Shown here: positions 1 to 5,630 of the stretch, in pieces
How the letters are laid out: each line of letters opens with the position of its first letter
Position numbering within the stretch: the first letter of the stretch is position 1
Assembly: GCA_003170935.1 (NCBI GenBank)
Contig: PMYA01000048.1
Location: forward strand, 292-9,833
Source of the DNA: Methanobacteriota archaeon
GTDB lineage: Archaea; Halobacteriota; Bog-38; Methanoflorentales; Methanoflorentaceae
Reading direction: 5' to 3'
Length of the DNA stretch: 9,542 nucleotides
Notes under the pieces: generated by a model
The model's database searches: none
The model's input: the letters and a program-made list of their open reading frames with translations, nothing else
What the model was told of the DNA's origin: nothing
Made by a program: the position numbers and the translations under genes

Positions 1-675
1 GGCGTGACGGATGTGCTCACGCTCGCACACGACCCGATGCGTATGTCTACGTCTGATGTCCTTGCAGACCACTTTCATAAGCTCGTAAACGGTGAAGTGC
101 GGCGAGGTGCCGAAAATGGAGTTAACGTGCATGTGGGTCTTGGTGTGCACCCACGTTCTATTAACGATCAAGTCGACACGACGTTAGAATTACTCCCAGA
201 CTTCGTTGCTCACCCCGCTGTCGTTGCTATTGGAGAAATTGGACTCGAAACATGTACAACAGTTGAGGAGCAGGTCTTTCGTACTCAGCTCGAGATCGAT
301 TACTACCCGAAAGTCATCCATACACCTCGGCGCGCGAAGCGAGAGGTGCTCGAACGAATCATTGCGATCGTTGATGATGTCGGGGCTAAGGACGTGGTGA
401 TTGATCACATTGACCCATCAACAATCGATGTTGCGCTCGAGGCAGGGACTTATATAGGCATTACCGTCCAGCCGGGCAAAGCGTCCGTCCGCGAGGCCGT
501 AGGAATGATTATTGGATGTCCAGACGCGAAGTTTGTCGTTAATAGTGACCTGAGCTCCCAGCGCTCGGATTGTCTGTCAGTCGCTCGGGTTTTGCGCGCA
601 CTTACAGTCGAAGGATACGCTGATCGTGCACAGAAGGCCTGCGTGCAAAACGGTCGCGACCTGTTTCTTCGGTAA
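1..675 (+). CDS. TatD-like metal-dependent hydrolase, archaeal COG1099 type (5' end missing)
   Basis: This is the C-terminal 224 or so residues of a predicted TIM-barrel metal hydrolase of the amidohydrolase/TatD superfamily. The reading frame is open to base 1, and the first visible residues (G-VTDVLTLAHDPMRM) match an internal segment of the family. The GTG at base 4 is therefore unlikely to be the start; I estimate 25-40 N-terminal residues are missing, including the usual HxH metal motif. Counting from the GTG, visible family landmarks are GLGVHPRSI (45-53), GEIGLE with the bridging glutamate (E78), VIHTPRR (H106), VVIDH (H135) and VNSDLSS with the catalytic-type aspartate (D182). These are the expected metal and catalytic positions, so the enzyme looks active. 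Family members are phosphoesterase or nuclease-like hydrolases, but the substrate of this archaeal branch is not established. A T-rich stretch follows the stop codon. Confidence 0.87.
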   Translation, partial: GVTDVLTLAHDPMRMSTSDVLADHFHKLVNGEVRRGAENGVNVHVGLGVHPRSINDQVDTTLELLPDFVAHPAVVAIGEIGLETCTTVEEQVFRTQLEIDYYPKVIHTPRRAKREVLERIIAIVDDVGAKDVVIDHIDPSTIDVALEAGTYIGITVQPGKASVREAVGMIIGCPDAKFVVNSDLSSQRSDCLSVARVLRALTVEGYADRAQKACVQNGRDLFLR

Positions 676-713
676 GCGTTCGTGTCGTAACGCCCGTCCC
701 TCAACTGTTTTTT
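676..713 (+). terminator. Possible terminator after the TatD-like gene
   Basis: Immediately after the stop codon is a short inverted repeat, GCGTT (676-680) and AACGC (689-693), with an 8-base loop. It is followed by a run of six T at 708-713. Archaeal termination depends mainly on U-tracts, so the T run is the stronger part of the signal; the five-pair hairpin alone could be chance. The following gene has its own promoter-like sequence, which fits an end of transcription here. Confidence 0.35.
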
Positions 714-724
714 CCTTGCATATG

Positions 725-746
725 TTTTATTACCTCCGATGCGGTA
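725..746 (+). promoter_or_regulatory. Promoter and possible operator of the Hsp20 gene
   Basis: TTTTATTA at 725-732 is a TATA-like element. Initiation about 25 bases downstream would fall near 753-756 and leave a leader of about 10 bases before the ATG at 764. No Shine-Dalgarno sequence is present, which fits a leaderless or nearly leaderless transcript. Between the TATA-like element and the predicted start of transcription is an inverted repeat, TACC-N8-GGTA (731-746). A repressor bound there would block RNA polymerase, as known for archaeal heat-shock repressors, but the sequence is not a recognised Phr or HSR1 site. Confidence 0.4.
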
Positions 747-763
747 CTTAGTATGATGATTTT

Positions 764-1255
764 ATGACTGACGAAAAGAAAGACGAAGAGAAGCGACTAA
801 CGCCGAAAGACTACTGGATGAGTGACTCCTTTGGTGAAATGCGTCGACTGCTCGACTCGTTTCGCGCTAATATGGAGGAAACACTCGAACGCGTCTTCCC
901 CTCACAGGCGTCGCTGCCTGCTCTGAAGCAACCGCGCGTCGACATACTTGACCTTGGCAACGCACTCCAGGTCGTCGCAGATATGCCCGGCGTACGAAAG
1001 GAGGACATTGAACTCAATCTCAAGCCTGAACGGGTGGAGATCAGCGCTGAATCGAGCACCGAAACCGAACGCAAGGAGGAGGACTATACGTACCGTGAGC
1101 GCGGCTATGCATCGTACCGGCGTGTGATCGATCTTCCTGCTGATGTGTTGCCGGATAAAGCCGAAGCTTCATTCAAGAACGGCGTGCTCGAAGTTAATTT
1201 GCCAAAGAAGGAGCCCACTGAGGTGGAAAAGACTACGAAAGTGCAGATCAAGTAG
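764..1255 (+). CDS. Small heat-shock protein, Hsp20/alpha-crystallin family
   Basis: This is an ATP-independent cytoplasmic holdase that binds unfolding proteins and normally forms large oligomers. The 163-residue length is typical. A charged N-terminal arm (about 1-55, with the helix-like segment FGEMRRLLDSFRANMEETL at 23-41) precedes the alpha-crystallin domain at about 57-148. That domain opens with PRVDILDLGNALQVVADMPG and ends with the family signature ASFKNGVLEVNLPKK (135-149), including the A-x-x-x-n-GVL core. The YRERGYASYRRVIDLP strand that supports dimer exchange is at 110-125. Near the C-terminus V160-Q-I162 matches the I/V-x-I/V motif that docks in the groove of a neighbouring subunit. 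The ATG at 764 is chosen from position and length; there is no clear Shine-Dalgarno site. The next gene begins 11 bases after the stop, so the two are probably cotranscribed. Confidence 0.95.
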   Translation: MTDEKKDEEKRLTPKDYWMSDSFGEMRRLLDSFRANMEETLERVFPSQASLPALKQPRVDILDLGNALQVVADMPGVRKEDIELNLKPERVEISAESSTETERKEEDYTYRERGYASYRRVIDLPADVLPDKAEASFKNGVLEVNLPKKEPTEVEKTTKVQIK

Positions 1256-1266
1256 CGCAAGTACCA

Positions 1267-1926
1267 ATGGAAGAACGAAACAAGTATCCGTTTGAGGTAA
1301 ACGTAGCGTCGGATACGCTCGACCGAGGGCACCACTGGCTCACCGTTCAGTTGAGAAACCGGTCAACCGAGCCGCTTACCGACGTAAGCGCGACGCTGTT
1401 TACCTATAACTCACACGATATCGACGTGCTACCAAGCGGATCCTTTCATTTTTTGAAAGAATTACACCCCAAAGACACCGCAGCGCTCAACTTTCACGTT
1501 TTTGCGAACCATAGTGGCCGGCTCTACCTTCACGTAACCGCATACCGAAACGGCACGCTTGTAAGCTGGTACTCGCCCGATCAGGATCTGCGCCTCATGG
1601 AAGATCTGGCTGAGATCCAGACCTTCTTTGCAAATCGTCCTTACTGGGCGTACGAAGAGACTATCGAAGCGGAAACAGTCGTATACGCCAGTCAAGACGT
1701 TCAGAATTTAACTCTAGAGATCGCTGCACGCCCCCCCTCAAAAGCCCACACGCTCATGGACGTTATTGATATCGACTTTATTGCGCTGGGCGAAACGAAA
1801 AAATATGTAAGTCAGCTCTACGCGAGCGAAGAAGGGACCTATCTCCTCACAGCGCGCTTGTTTCACGACAAGAAATTGATAAGCAGCAAGCATACGTCAT
1901 GCTATGTCGCGCCATTTGAAGAGTAA
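1267..1926 (+). CDS. Uncharacterised two-domain beta-sandwich protein downstream of Hsp20
   Basis: I do not recognise this 219-residue protein. It has no signal peptide and no membrane segment, so it is probably cytoplasmic. The sequence reads as two beta-rich, Ig/CARDB-like modules. The first (about 9-100) has alternating strands such as HHWLTVQLRNRS, VSATLFTYNS and SGRLYLHVTAYRNGTLVSWY. A short helical, aromatic linker follows (about 106-131, containing FFANRPYWAYEE). The second module (about 133-216) contains ETVVYASQDVQNLTLEIAA, a proposed strand LGETKKYVSQLY and GTYLLTARLFHDKKLISS. LTVQLRNRSTEPLTDV resembles the opening of CARDB domains, where backbone strands carry polar loops. The spacing of 11 bases from the Hsp20 stop suggests cotranscription and a role with the chaperone, such as a co-chaperone or adaptor; this is inference from context only. 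There is no recognisable catalytic motif. The start has no obvious Shine-Dalgarno site, so coupling to Hsp20 translation is possible. Confidence 0.8.
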   Translation: MEERNKYPFEVNVASDTLDRGHHWLTVQLRNRSTEPLTDVSATLFTYNSHDIDVLPSGSFHFLKELHPKDTAALNFHVFANHSGRLYLHVTAYRNGTLVSWYSPDQDLRLMEDLAEIQTFFANRPYWAYEETIEAETVVYASQDVQNLTLEIAARPPSKAHTLMDVIDIDFIALGETKKYVSQLYASEEGTYLLTARLFHDKKLISSKHTSCYVAPFEE

Positions 1927-1933
1927 ATTAAAT
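1924..1933 (+). promoter_or_regulatory. Possible TATA-like box of the radical-SAM gene
   Basis: TAAATTAAAT overlaps the stop codon of the preceding gene and is the only AT-rich element in the 74-base gap. Initiation about 25 bases downstream would give a leader of roughly 45 bases, which then needs a ribosome site: GAGG at 1993-1996 lies four bases before the ATG at 2001. That spacing is short but usable. The element could equally be a chance AT-rich stop-codon region. Confidence 0.3.
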
Positions 1934-2000
1934 CGCTAACCGTCTACACTTGGCGCTTTTTCTAAGCACATAGCGGACTGAAGACTTTGGCCGAGGCATT

Positions 2001-2948
2001 ATGAACAGAAATATGCGGGCCCTCAGAGGGTACCTCTCTAACTACGTGCGAAACGACTTTGATAACCCGTTTTACGCATCATTTAAGATCACACATCGAT
2101 GTAACCTGCGGTGCGGATTTTGTAACGTGTGGGCAGACAAGATCCCTGACCTTAAAACGAGCGACGTGTTCACCGTCATCGACAACCTTTCGCGAGCGAG
2201 CACCTTCACTATAAGCTTTGAAGGGGGAGAACCCCTGCTGCGCAAGGACATCGGCGACGTTCTGCGGTACACACACGACTGCTCAAACTACATTCTGTTT
2301 ACTACAAACGGGCTTCTTATTGATCGCCGGCCCTTTGCCGAGTACGCGAAATACTTCGACTTTCTGCAGCTGTCAATTGACGAGGGGCACGATAACGTGC
2401 ACCTGTTTGACCGGCTCGGTTACTTCACCGATCTCGGAATTAAGACGACGGTGCAAACGGTCGTGACAAAGCACGACCTCGACAAAATCGAGGAAAAAGT
2501 GGAAAAAGTGCACGCGCACGGCCACAAGATTCTCTTAATGCCCGCTTTCAACTTTGACGGGACTGAAGACCTCACGCCAGATCTGATGAAGCTTCGCGAG
2601 ATCATAACACGCCTAAAGCGCGAGTATGGAAAAACGCTCATGACGAGTCTTTCGTACATTGAGAGCTTTGACCAGCCGTACACGTGCCGAACGCTCAGCG
2701 TCATGATCGAGCCAAATGGCGATATTATCTACCCGTGCATGCCCATCGGCACGAAGCTCGGAAACCTCCTCGAAAACGACTTTCAGACGCTGATGACCTC
2801 AGAAAGGGCGCAAGCTGACCGGCTGCAAATGCTGCATTGTGACAAGCACTGTTTGATCTACTGCCACGCTGAGACGTCTCACCTGATGTCGTTGCGAAAG
2901 CTCGCGCCCTTTGCGTACAACATGGTGGGCTTCCGGTTGTTAGGCTAG
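2001..2948 (+). CDS. Radical-SAM enzyme with a short SPASM/twitch-like tail, substrate unknown
   Basis: A radical S-adenosylmethionine enzyme of 315 residues. The CX3CX2C motif C34-NLR-C38-GF-C41 binds the 4Fe-4S cluster that cleaves SAM. GGEP (75-78) contacts the SAM amino group, and TTNG (101-104) and LQLSID (122-127) are the usual barrel strands. The C-terminal part has C229, then EPNG (237-240), then C246, which matches the C-x9-15-G-x4-5-C start of a SPASM/twitch domain. Next come C280-x3-C284-x3-C288 in place of the standard CX2CX5CX3C. It could therefore hold one auxiliary iron-sulphur cluster. Relatives include peptide-modifying and HpnH-like enzymes, but no precursor peptide gene or lipid gene is visible here, so the substrate cannot be named. 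ATG at 2001 is preferred because of the nearby GAGG; an in-frame ATG at 2013 is an alternative. The gene is probably a single transcription unit. Confidence 0.88.
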   Translation: MNRNMRALRGYLSNYVRNDFDNPFYASFKITHRCNLRCGFCNVWADKIPDLKTSDVFTVIDNLSRASTFTISFEGGEPLLRKDIGDVLRYTHDCSNYILFTTNGLLIDRRPFAEYAKYFDFLQLSIDEGHDNVHLFDRLGYFTDLGIKTTVQTVVTKHDLDKIEEKVEKVHAHGHKILLMPAFNFDGTEDLTPDLMKLREIITRLKREYGKTLMTSLSYIESFDQPYTCRTLSVMIEPNGDIIYPCMPIGTKLGNLLENDFQTLMTSERAQADRLQMLHCDKHCLIYCHAETSHLMSLRKLAPFAYNMVGFRLLG

Positions 2949-3015
2949 ACGAGTCGGGCCACGGCTTGAACTGTGTCACGCGTAGCGGTGCGGGGCCGTG
3001 AGCTTCAGGTGTTTG

Positions 3016-3025
3016 TTATTAATAA
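3016..3025 (+). promoter_or_regulatory. TATA-like box ahead of amrS
   Basis: TTATTAATAA is the clearest TATA-like element in the 187-base gap between the two radical-SAM genes. Transcription would begin near 3045-3050, giving a leader of about 90 bases before the amrS GTG. That leader contains two very small possible ORFs (3048-3122 and 3062-3139). No separate tRNA or recognisable riboswitch is seen in this gap. Confidence 0.4.
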
Positions 3026-3061
3026 GAAAGGATAATACGCTCTGGCGATGATAATCTACAA

Positions 3062-3139
3062 ATGGAGCTGGCTGTGCGTGCCGAGCATATCGTGGATCAA
3101 GCAGATCTACAGACTAACCTAAGGGGGATCATTTCGTGA
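3062..3139 (+). CDS. Possible 25-residue ORF overlapping the amrS start
   Basis: ATG at 3062 opens a 25-codon frame whose TGA (3137-3139) overlaps the amrS GTG (3136-3138) as GTGA, the four-base arrangement typical of translationally coupled genes. The peptide begins MELAVRAEHIVDQADLQT and ends GIIS; it is polar and helix-prone with no membrane segment. There is no good Shine-Dalgarno site, and no family is recognised. A second frame, ATG 3048 to TAA 3122 (24 codons), overlaps it and sits where a leaderless transcript from the box at 3016 could begin. At most one is likely to be real, and both may be chance. A leader peptide that tunes amrS translation is possible. Confidence 0.25.
   Translation: MELAVRAEHIVDQADLQTNLRGIIS
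3123..3131 (+). promoter_or_regulatory. Ribosome binding site deciding the GTG start of amrS
   Basis: GGGGGATCA resembles the archaeal Shine-Dalgarno consensus GGAGGTGATC and ends four bases before the GTG at 3136. The reading frame is closed by a TAA at 3115-3117 and contains no other start codon in between, so GTG is the first possible start. The next ATG (3151) would be too far from this site. Confidence 0.6.
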
Positions 3140-4128
3140 TAAAAGATGCTATGCTGTGGGGGCCGATTGAAGACGAGGTCGTCCACTGTTTCGCGTGTTC
3201 TCACGAGTGCAAGATCAAGAAATGGGATCGTGGGATCTGTCAAGTGCGGCAAAATCTTGACGGCAAGCTCGCAACGCTCATCTATGCCGAGGTGAGCTCG
3301 ATGAACGTCGATCCCATCGAAAAGAAACCGCTGTTTCACTTCTACCCCGGATCGAAAGTATTTTCGCTTGGTTCAGTGGGCTGCAATTTCAAGTGCGAAC
3401 ACTGCCAGAACTACGATATTTCGTTTGCTAAAGCAGGGGAACTGGGCACTACAGAGGTTCTACCAGAGCGTTCTGTTCAGCTCGCCCTTGAGCGAAACTG
3501 CCGCGGGATTGCGTGGACGTATAATGAACCGACGATCTGGTTTGAGTATACATACGATTCAGCGATCCTTGCTAAAGAAGCTGGCTTATATACCGTATAC
3601 GTCACCAATGGTTATATGACCCCGCAGGCCCTCGAAAAGATTGCCCCATATCTTGACGCAGCGAACGTCGATGTGAAGGGTTTTAGCAAGAAGTTTTATA
3701 ACGGGATCTGCAAAGCGCGTCTCGACCCTGTACTCAAGACGTGCGAGCGCATGTATGAGAGCGGCATTCACCTCGAATTAACGTATCTTATTATACCAGG
3801 GCTCAACGACGATGATGAACAGCTCAGTGCTTTTAGCACGTGGGCGGCAGGGGTTGACCGCGACATTCCGATCCACTTTTCGCGCTTTCATCCAGATTGG
3901 CGCATGCTCGATCGTCCGGCAACGCCGATGGAAACTCTAAAAAAAGCACGCCACCTCGCGACACAAGCTGGACTGCGTTTTGTCTACCTAGGAAACGTCG
4001 CAAGTGAATACGAAAACACGTTCTGCCCTGACTGCGGTGCGATCATCATCGAGCGCTCAGGCTTTCGGATTAGTAAACGAGGAAAGATATGTCCAGACTG
4101 CGGCTACGTCGCACCCATTGTCGATTAA
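3136..4128 (+). CDS. amrS: AmmeMemoRadiSam system radical-SAM enzyme (AmrS, PflA-like)
   Basis: This 330-residue protein belongs to the COG1180 pyruvate formate-lyase activase-like group, in the branch named AmrS. The radical-SAM motif is C83-NFK-C87-EH-C90. It is flanked by FHFYPGSKVFSLGS before it and QNYDIS after it, both typical of the branch. An N-terminal cysteine cluster (C18, C21, C25, C35) matches the family pattern that ends in G-x-C-x-VR. AWTYNEPTIWFEY (126-138) and ANVDVKGF (176-183) are barrel strands, and HFSRFHPDWRM (247-257) is a strong AmrS signature. The C-terminus ends in two CPDCG knuckles (297-301 and 319-323) that probably bind zinc or a cluster. The family often occurs with AmrA and AmrB; neither is in this window. 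The substrate is not known; protein or amino-acid radical modification is assumed. The gene meets a minus-strand ORF end to end at 4125-4128. Confidence 0.93.
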   Translation: MIKDAMLWGPIEDEVVHCFACSHECKIKKWDRGICQVRQNLDGKLATLIYAEVSSMNVDPIEKKPLFHFYPGSKVFSLGSVGCNFKCEHCQNYDISFAKAGELGTTEVLPERSVQLALERNCRGIAWTYNEPTIWFEYTYDSAILAKEAGLYTVYVTNGYMTPQALEKIAPYLDAANVDVKGFSKKFYNGICKARLDPVLKTCERMYESGIHLELTYLIIPGLNDDDEQLSAFSTWAAGVDRDIPIHFSRFHPDWRMLDRPATPMETLKKARHLATQAGLRFVYLGNVASEYENTFCPDCGAIIIERSGFRISKRGKICPDCGYVAPIVD

Positions 4129-4238
4129 TTCGCTTTACGGGTGATAGTAAGGCACACTTTTAGTATTTTTTTCAGTCGATCGATGCTGAGCTCTTTACGG
4201 GCCATAGTGATGTCGCTCATCAGGTCTTTCCCGCTCAT
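4125..4238 (-). CDS. Possible 37-residue basic protein on the minus strand
   Basis: Reading the minus strand, ATG at 4238-4236 opens 37 codons ending in TAA at 4127-4125. The product starts MSGKDLMSDITMARKE and continues LSIDRLKKILKVCL before a basic tail, TRKAN. It would be a lysine- and arginine-rich peptide with one amphipathic helix and a single cysteine. The palindromic TATA box at 4263-4272 is about 30 bases upstream of its ATG, which is the spacing expected for a leaderless archaeal transcript. The gene is convergent with amrS, and the two stops overlap. It lies in the only sizeable gap of the window, where nothing else explains the sequence. No family is recognised. It could instead be the remnant of a longer gene: the frame stays open upstream to a TAA within the TATA box and reads NGQYER before the ATG. 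Confidence 0.4.
   Translation of the reverse strand: MSGKDLMSDITMARKELSIDRLKKILKVCLTITRKAN
4133..4208. repeat. Two copies of CTTTACGGG-N2-ATAGT, 60 bases apart
   Basis: CTTTACGGG-N2-ATAGT occurs at 4133-4148 and again at 4193-4208, with 14 of 16 positions identical and an offset of exactly 60 bases. In the minus-strand ORF this offset is 20 codons, and both copies encode T-x-x-R-K (TMARKE and TITRKA). Two copies could be an internal peptide repeat or a pair of protein-binding sites. Chance is not excluded. Confidence 0.4.
4158..4172 (+). terminator. T-rich tract, possible amrS terminator
   Basis: TTTTAGTATTTTTTT lies about 30 bases downstream of the amrS stop. Archaeal RNA polymerase terminates at such U-rich runs without a strong hairpin, so this is a reasonable end for the amrS transcript. 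The same bases code for lysine-rich residues (L-K-K-I-L-K) in the minus-strand ORF, so the T-richness may come partly from that. Confidence 0.4.
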
Positions 4239-4262
4239 GCGCTCGTACTGCCCGTTTCTTTC

Positions 4263-4272
4263 TATTTAAATA
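4263..4272. promoter_or_regulatory. Palindromic TATA box TATTTAAATA
   Basis: TATTTAAATA is its own reverse complement and contains the archaeal TATA consensus TTTAAATA on both strands. On the minus strand it sits about 30 bases upstream of the ATG at 4238. On the + strand it would start a transcript near 4292-4298, leaving a leader of about 65 bases before hisD at 4362. It is therefore a candidate shared promoter. hisD also has a better placed element of its own. Confidence 0.5.
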
Positions 4273-4320
4273 CTTCGAAATGAGTCTTGCGAACTAAGAT
4301 CGACTCAAACAGCGTGTCCA

Positions 4321-4332
4321 TAAAGATTAATA
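4321..4332 (+). promoter_or_regulatory. BRE/TATA-like promoter of hisD
   Basis: TAAAG followed by ATTAATA (4321-4332) resembles a purine-rich BRE with an adjacent TATA box. Initiation about 26 bases downstream would be near 4355-4358, only a few bases before the ATG at 4362. There is no Shine-Dalgarno site before that ATG, so a leaderless transcript is the simplest reading. This also supports the ATG over the TTG at 4287. Confidence 0.5.
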
Positions 4333-4361
4333 CCCTTTCGTGTTCTAACGGTTCTGATGTT

Positions 4362-5630
4362 ATGATCTGCAAACGCTTATCTGAGGTAACTGACGCTGAA
4401 TTCAGCCGTCTCCTCGACCGGGACGCTGCTGTGCGTGAGGTTATGGATCACGTGCAGAAAATCGTCGGCGACGTGAGAGAAAACGGTGATACCGCTGTCA
4501 TGCAGTACACACTGGAGTATGACAAAGCCGATATCGTCGGGCTTAGAGTGACAGAGGACGAACTCCTTTCGGCGTACGAAAATGCCTCGCAGGACGTCAT
4601 CGACGCGTTATACCACCTTTCAGACAATATCACCTCGTTCCACACACGGCAGGTGCATAGTGACTTGTGGCTTCACGAGGTGGCTCCCGGCGTCGTCTTT
4701 GGACAAAAGACAACCCCACTTGATCGTATCGGTGCGTATGTCCCTGGGGGGTTTGCAGTCTACCCCTCAACGGCACTGATGAACATAGTGCCGGCCAAGG
4801 TCGCCGGCGTTCGCGAGGTCATTGTCTGTATCCCACCGATGCCTGATGGCACGGTGCCCGTGGCAACGCTCCTTGCGGCTGACATCGCAGGAGCTAACGC
4901 GATCTATAAAATTGGGGGTGCACAGGCGATTGCAGCAATGGCATTTGGGACTGAGAGCGTCCCAAAGGTAGATAAGATCGTAGGACCTGGCAACGTTTAC
5001 GTTACCGCAGCGAAGCTCATCGTGCAAAGTGAGGTTGAAATCGATTTTCCTGCGGGCCCCAGCGAGATCGCAGTGCTCGCTGATGGAGGGAACCCTGCAT
5101 TTATCGCCGCTGACATAATTGCCCAGCTCGAGCACGGCCCAAAATCATCTGGTTTCCTGCTCACGACCTCCGCGGAACTCGCAAACGAGGTCGAAAAAGA
5201 GCTCAATGTGCAGCGAGAAGCTGCGTCACGGAAGGATCTCATCGATCTGAGCGGTAGCGCAATCCTCGTGGGCGAAAGCTTGGATGAATGTATTGAGTTC
5301 ATAAATGACCTAGCCCCGGAGCATCTTGAACTCATGGTGCGTGATCCCATCAATGTCCTCGGAAGAATACGGAACGCCGGGGCGATCTGCGTTGGCGACT
5401 ATACGCCCGCAGCCGTTGGGGATTATGCTACCGGAACGAGTTCGACTTTACCGACAGGGGGCTTCGCTAAGTACGTGAGCGGGCTCAACGTCGACCACTT
5501 TACGAAGACGACCAGCGTTCAGGTGTTGACAAAGGATGGGCTCGAGAGCCTTACTGACCTCGTCCGTTCGTTCGCGCAGATCGAAGGGTTACCAGAACAC
5601 GCAGCGTCAGTTATGCGGAGGTTCCAATGA
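4362..5630 (+). CDS. hisD: Histidinol dehydrogenase
   Basis: HisD oxidises L-histidinol to L-histidine in two NAD-dependent steps, the end of histidine synthesis, using a zinc site in the cytoplasm. The 422-residue length is typical. Counting from ATG 4362: [13 protein letters not shown] (185-197), the family signature [10 protein letters not shown] (227-236), the zinc ligands Q255 and H258 in AQLEHGP, the catalytic pair E320-H321 in LAPEHLEL, D354 in [14 protein letters not shown], and H413 near the C-terminus (LPEHAAS). All key residues are present. A TTG at 4287 would add 25 residues with no family similarity, while [11 protein letters not shown] aligns with the usual N-terminus, so ATG 4362 is chosen. 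The stop overlaps the aspS start as ATGA. No other his genes are in the window. Confidence 0.96.
   Translation: MICKRLSEVTDAEFSRLLDRDAAVREVMDHVQKIVGDVRENGDTAVMQYTLEYDKADIVGLRVTEDELLSAYENASQDVIDALYHLSDNITSFHTRQVHSDLWLHEVAPGVVFGQKTTPLDRIGAYVPGGFAVYPSTALMNIVPAKVAGVREVIVCIPPMPDGTVPVATLLAADIAGANAIYKIGGAQAIAAMAFGTESVPKVDKIVGPGNVYVTAAKLIVQSEVEIDFPAGPSEIAVLADGGNPAFIAADIIAQLEHGPKSSGFLLTTSAELANEVEKELNVQREAASRKDLIDLSGSAILVGESLDECIEFINDLAPEHLELMVRDPINVLGRIRNAGAICVGDYTPAAVGDYATGTSSTLPTGGFAKYVSGLNVDHFTKTTSVQVLTKDGLESLTDLVRSFAQIEGLPEHAASVMRRFQ
5617..5622 (+). promoter_or_regulatory. Shine-Dalgarno site of aspS inside the hisD end
   Basis: GGAGGT lies within the last hisD codons, four bases before the aspS ATG at 5627. 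It is the strongest Shine-Dalgarno match in the window and fixes the aspS start. It allows internal initiation on a hisD-aspS transcript, in contrast to the leaderless-looking first genes. Confidence 0.7.

Noticed and set aside
4..6. GTG at base 4 as the start of the TatD-like gene
   Set aside because: The frame is open to base 1 and the first residues match an internal part of the family. The gene is cut by the window edge.
1934..1975. CGCTA...TAGCG inverted repeat with TTTTT between, before the radical-SAM gene
   Set aside because: Five pairs around a loop of more than 30 bases is not a credible terminator or operator.
2957..3003. Hairpin CACGGC...GCCGTG after the first radical-SAM gene, as terminator or RNA
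   Set aside because: Only about six pairs with a loop near 30 bases and no T run after it; chance is the simpler explanation.
4287..4361. N-terminal extension of hisD from a TTG start (25 extra residues)
   Set aside because: The extension has no resemblance to HisD N-termini, and the TATA-like box at 4325-4332 would lie inside it. The ATG at 4362 gives the family's normal length.
4767..5135. 122-codon minus-strand ORF inside hisD
   Set aside because: It lies wholly within the conserved HisD coding sequence, has an unstructured composition, and resembles no family. It is a shadow frame.
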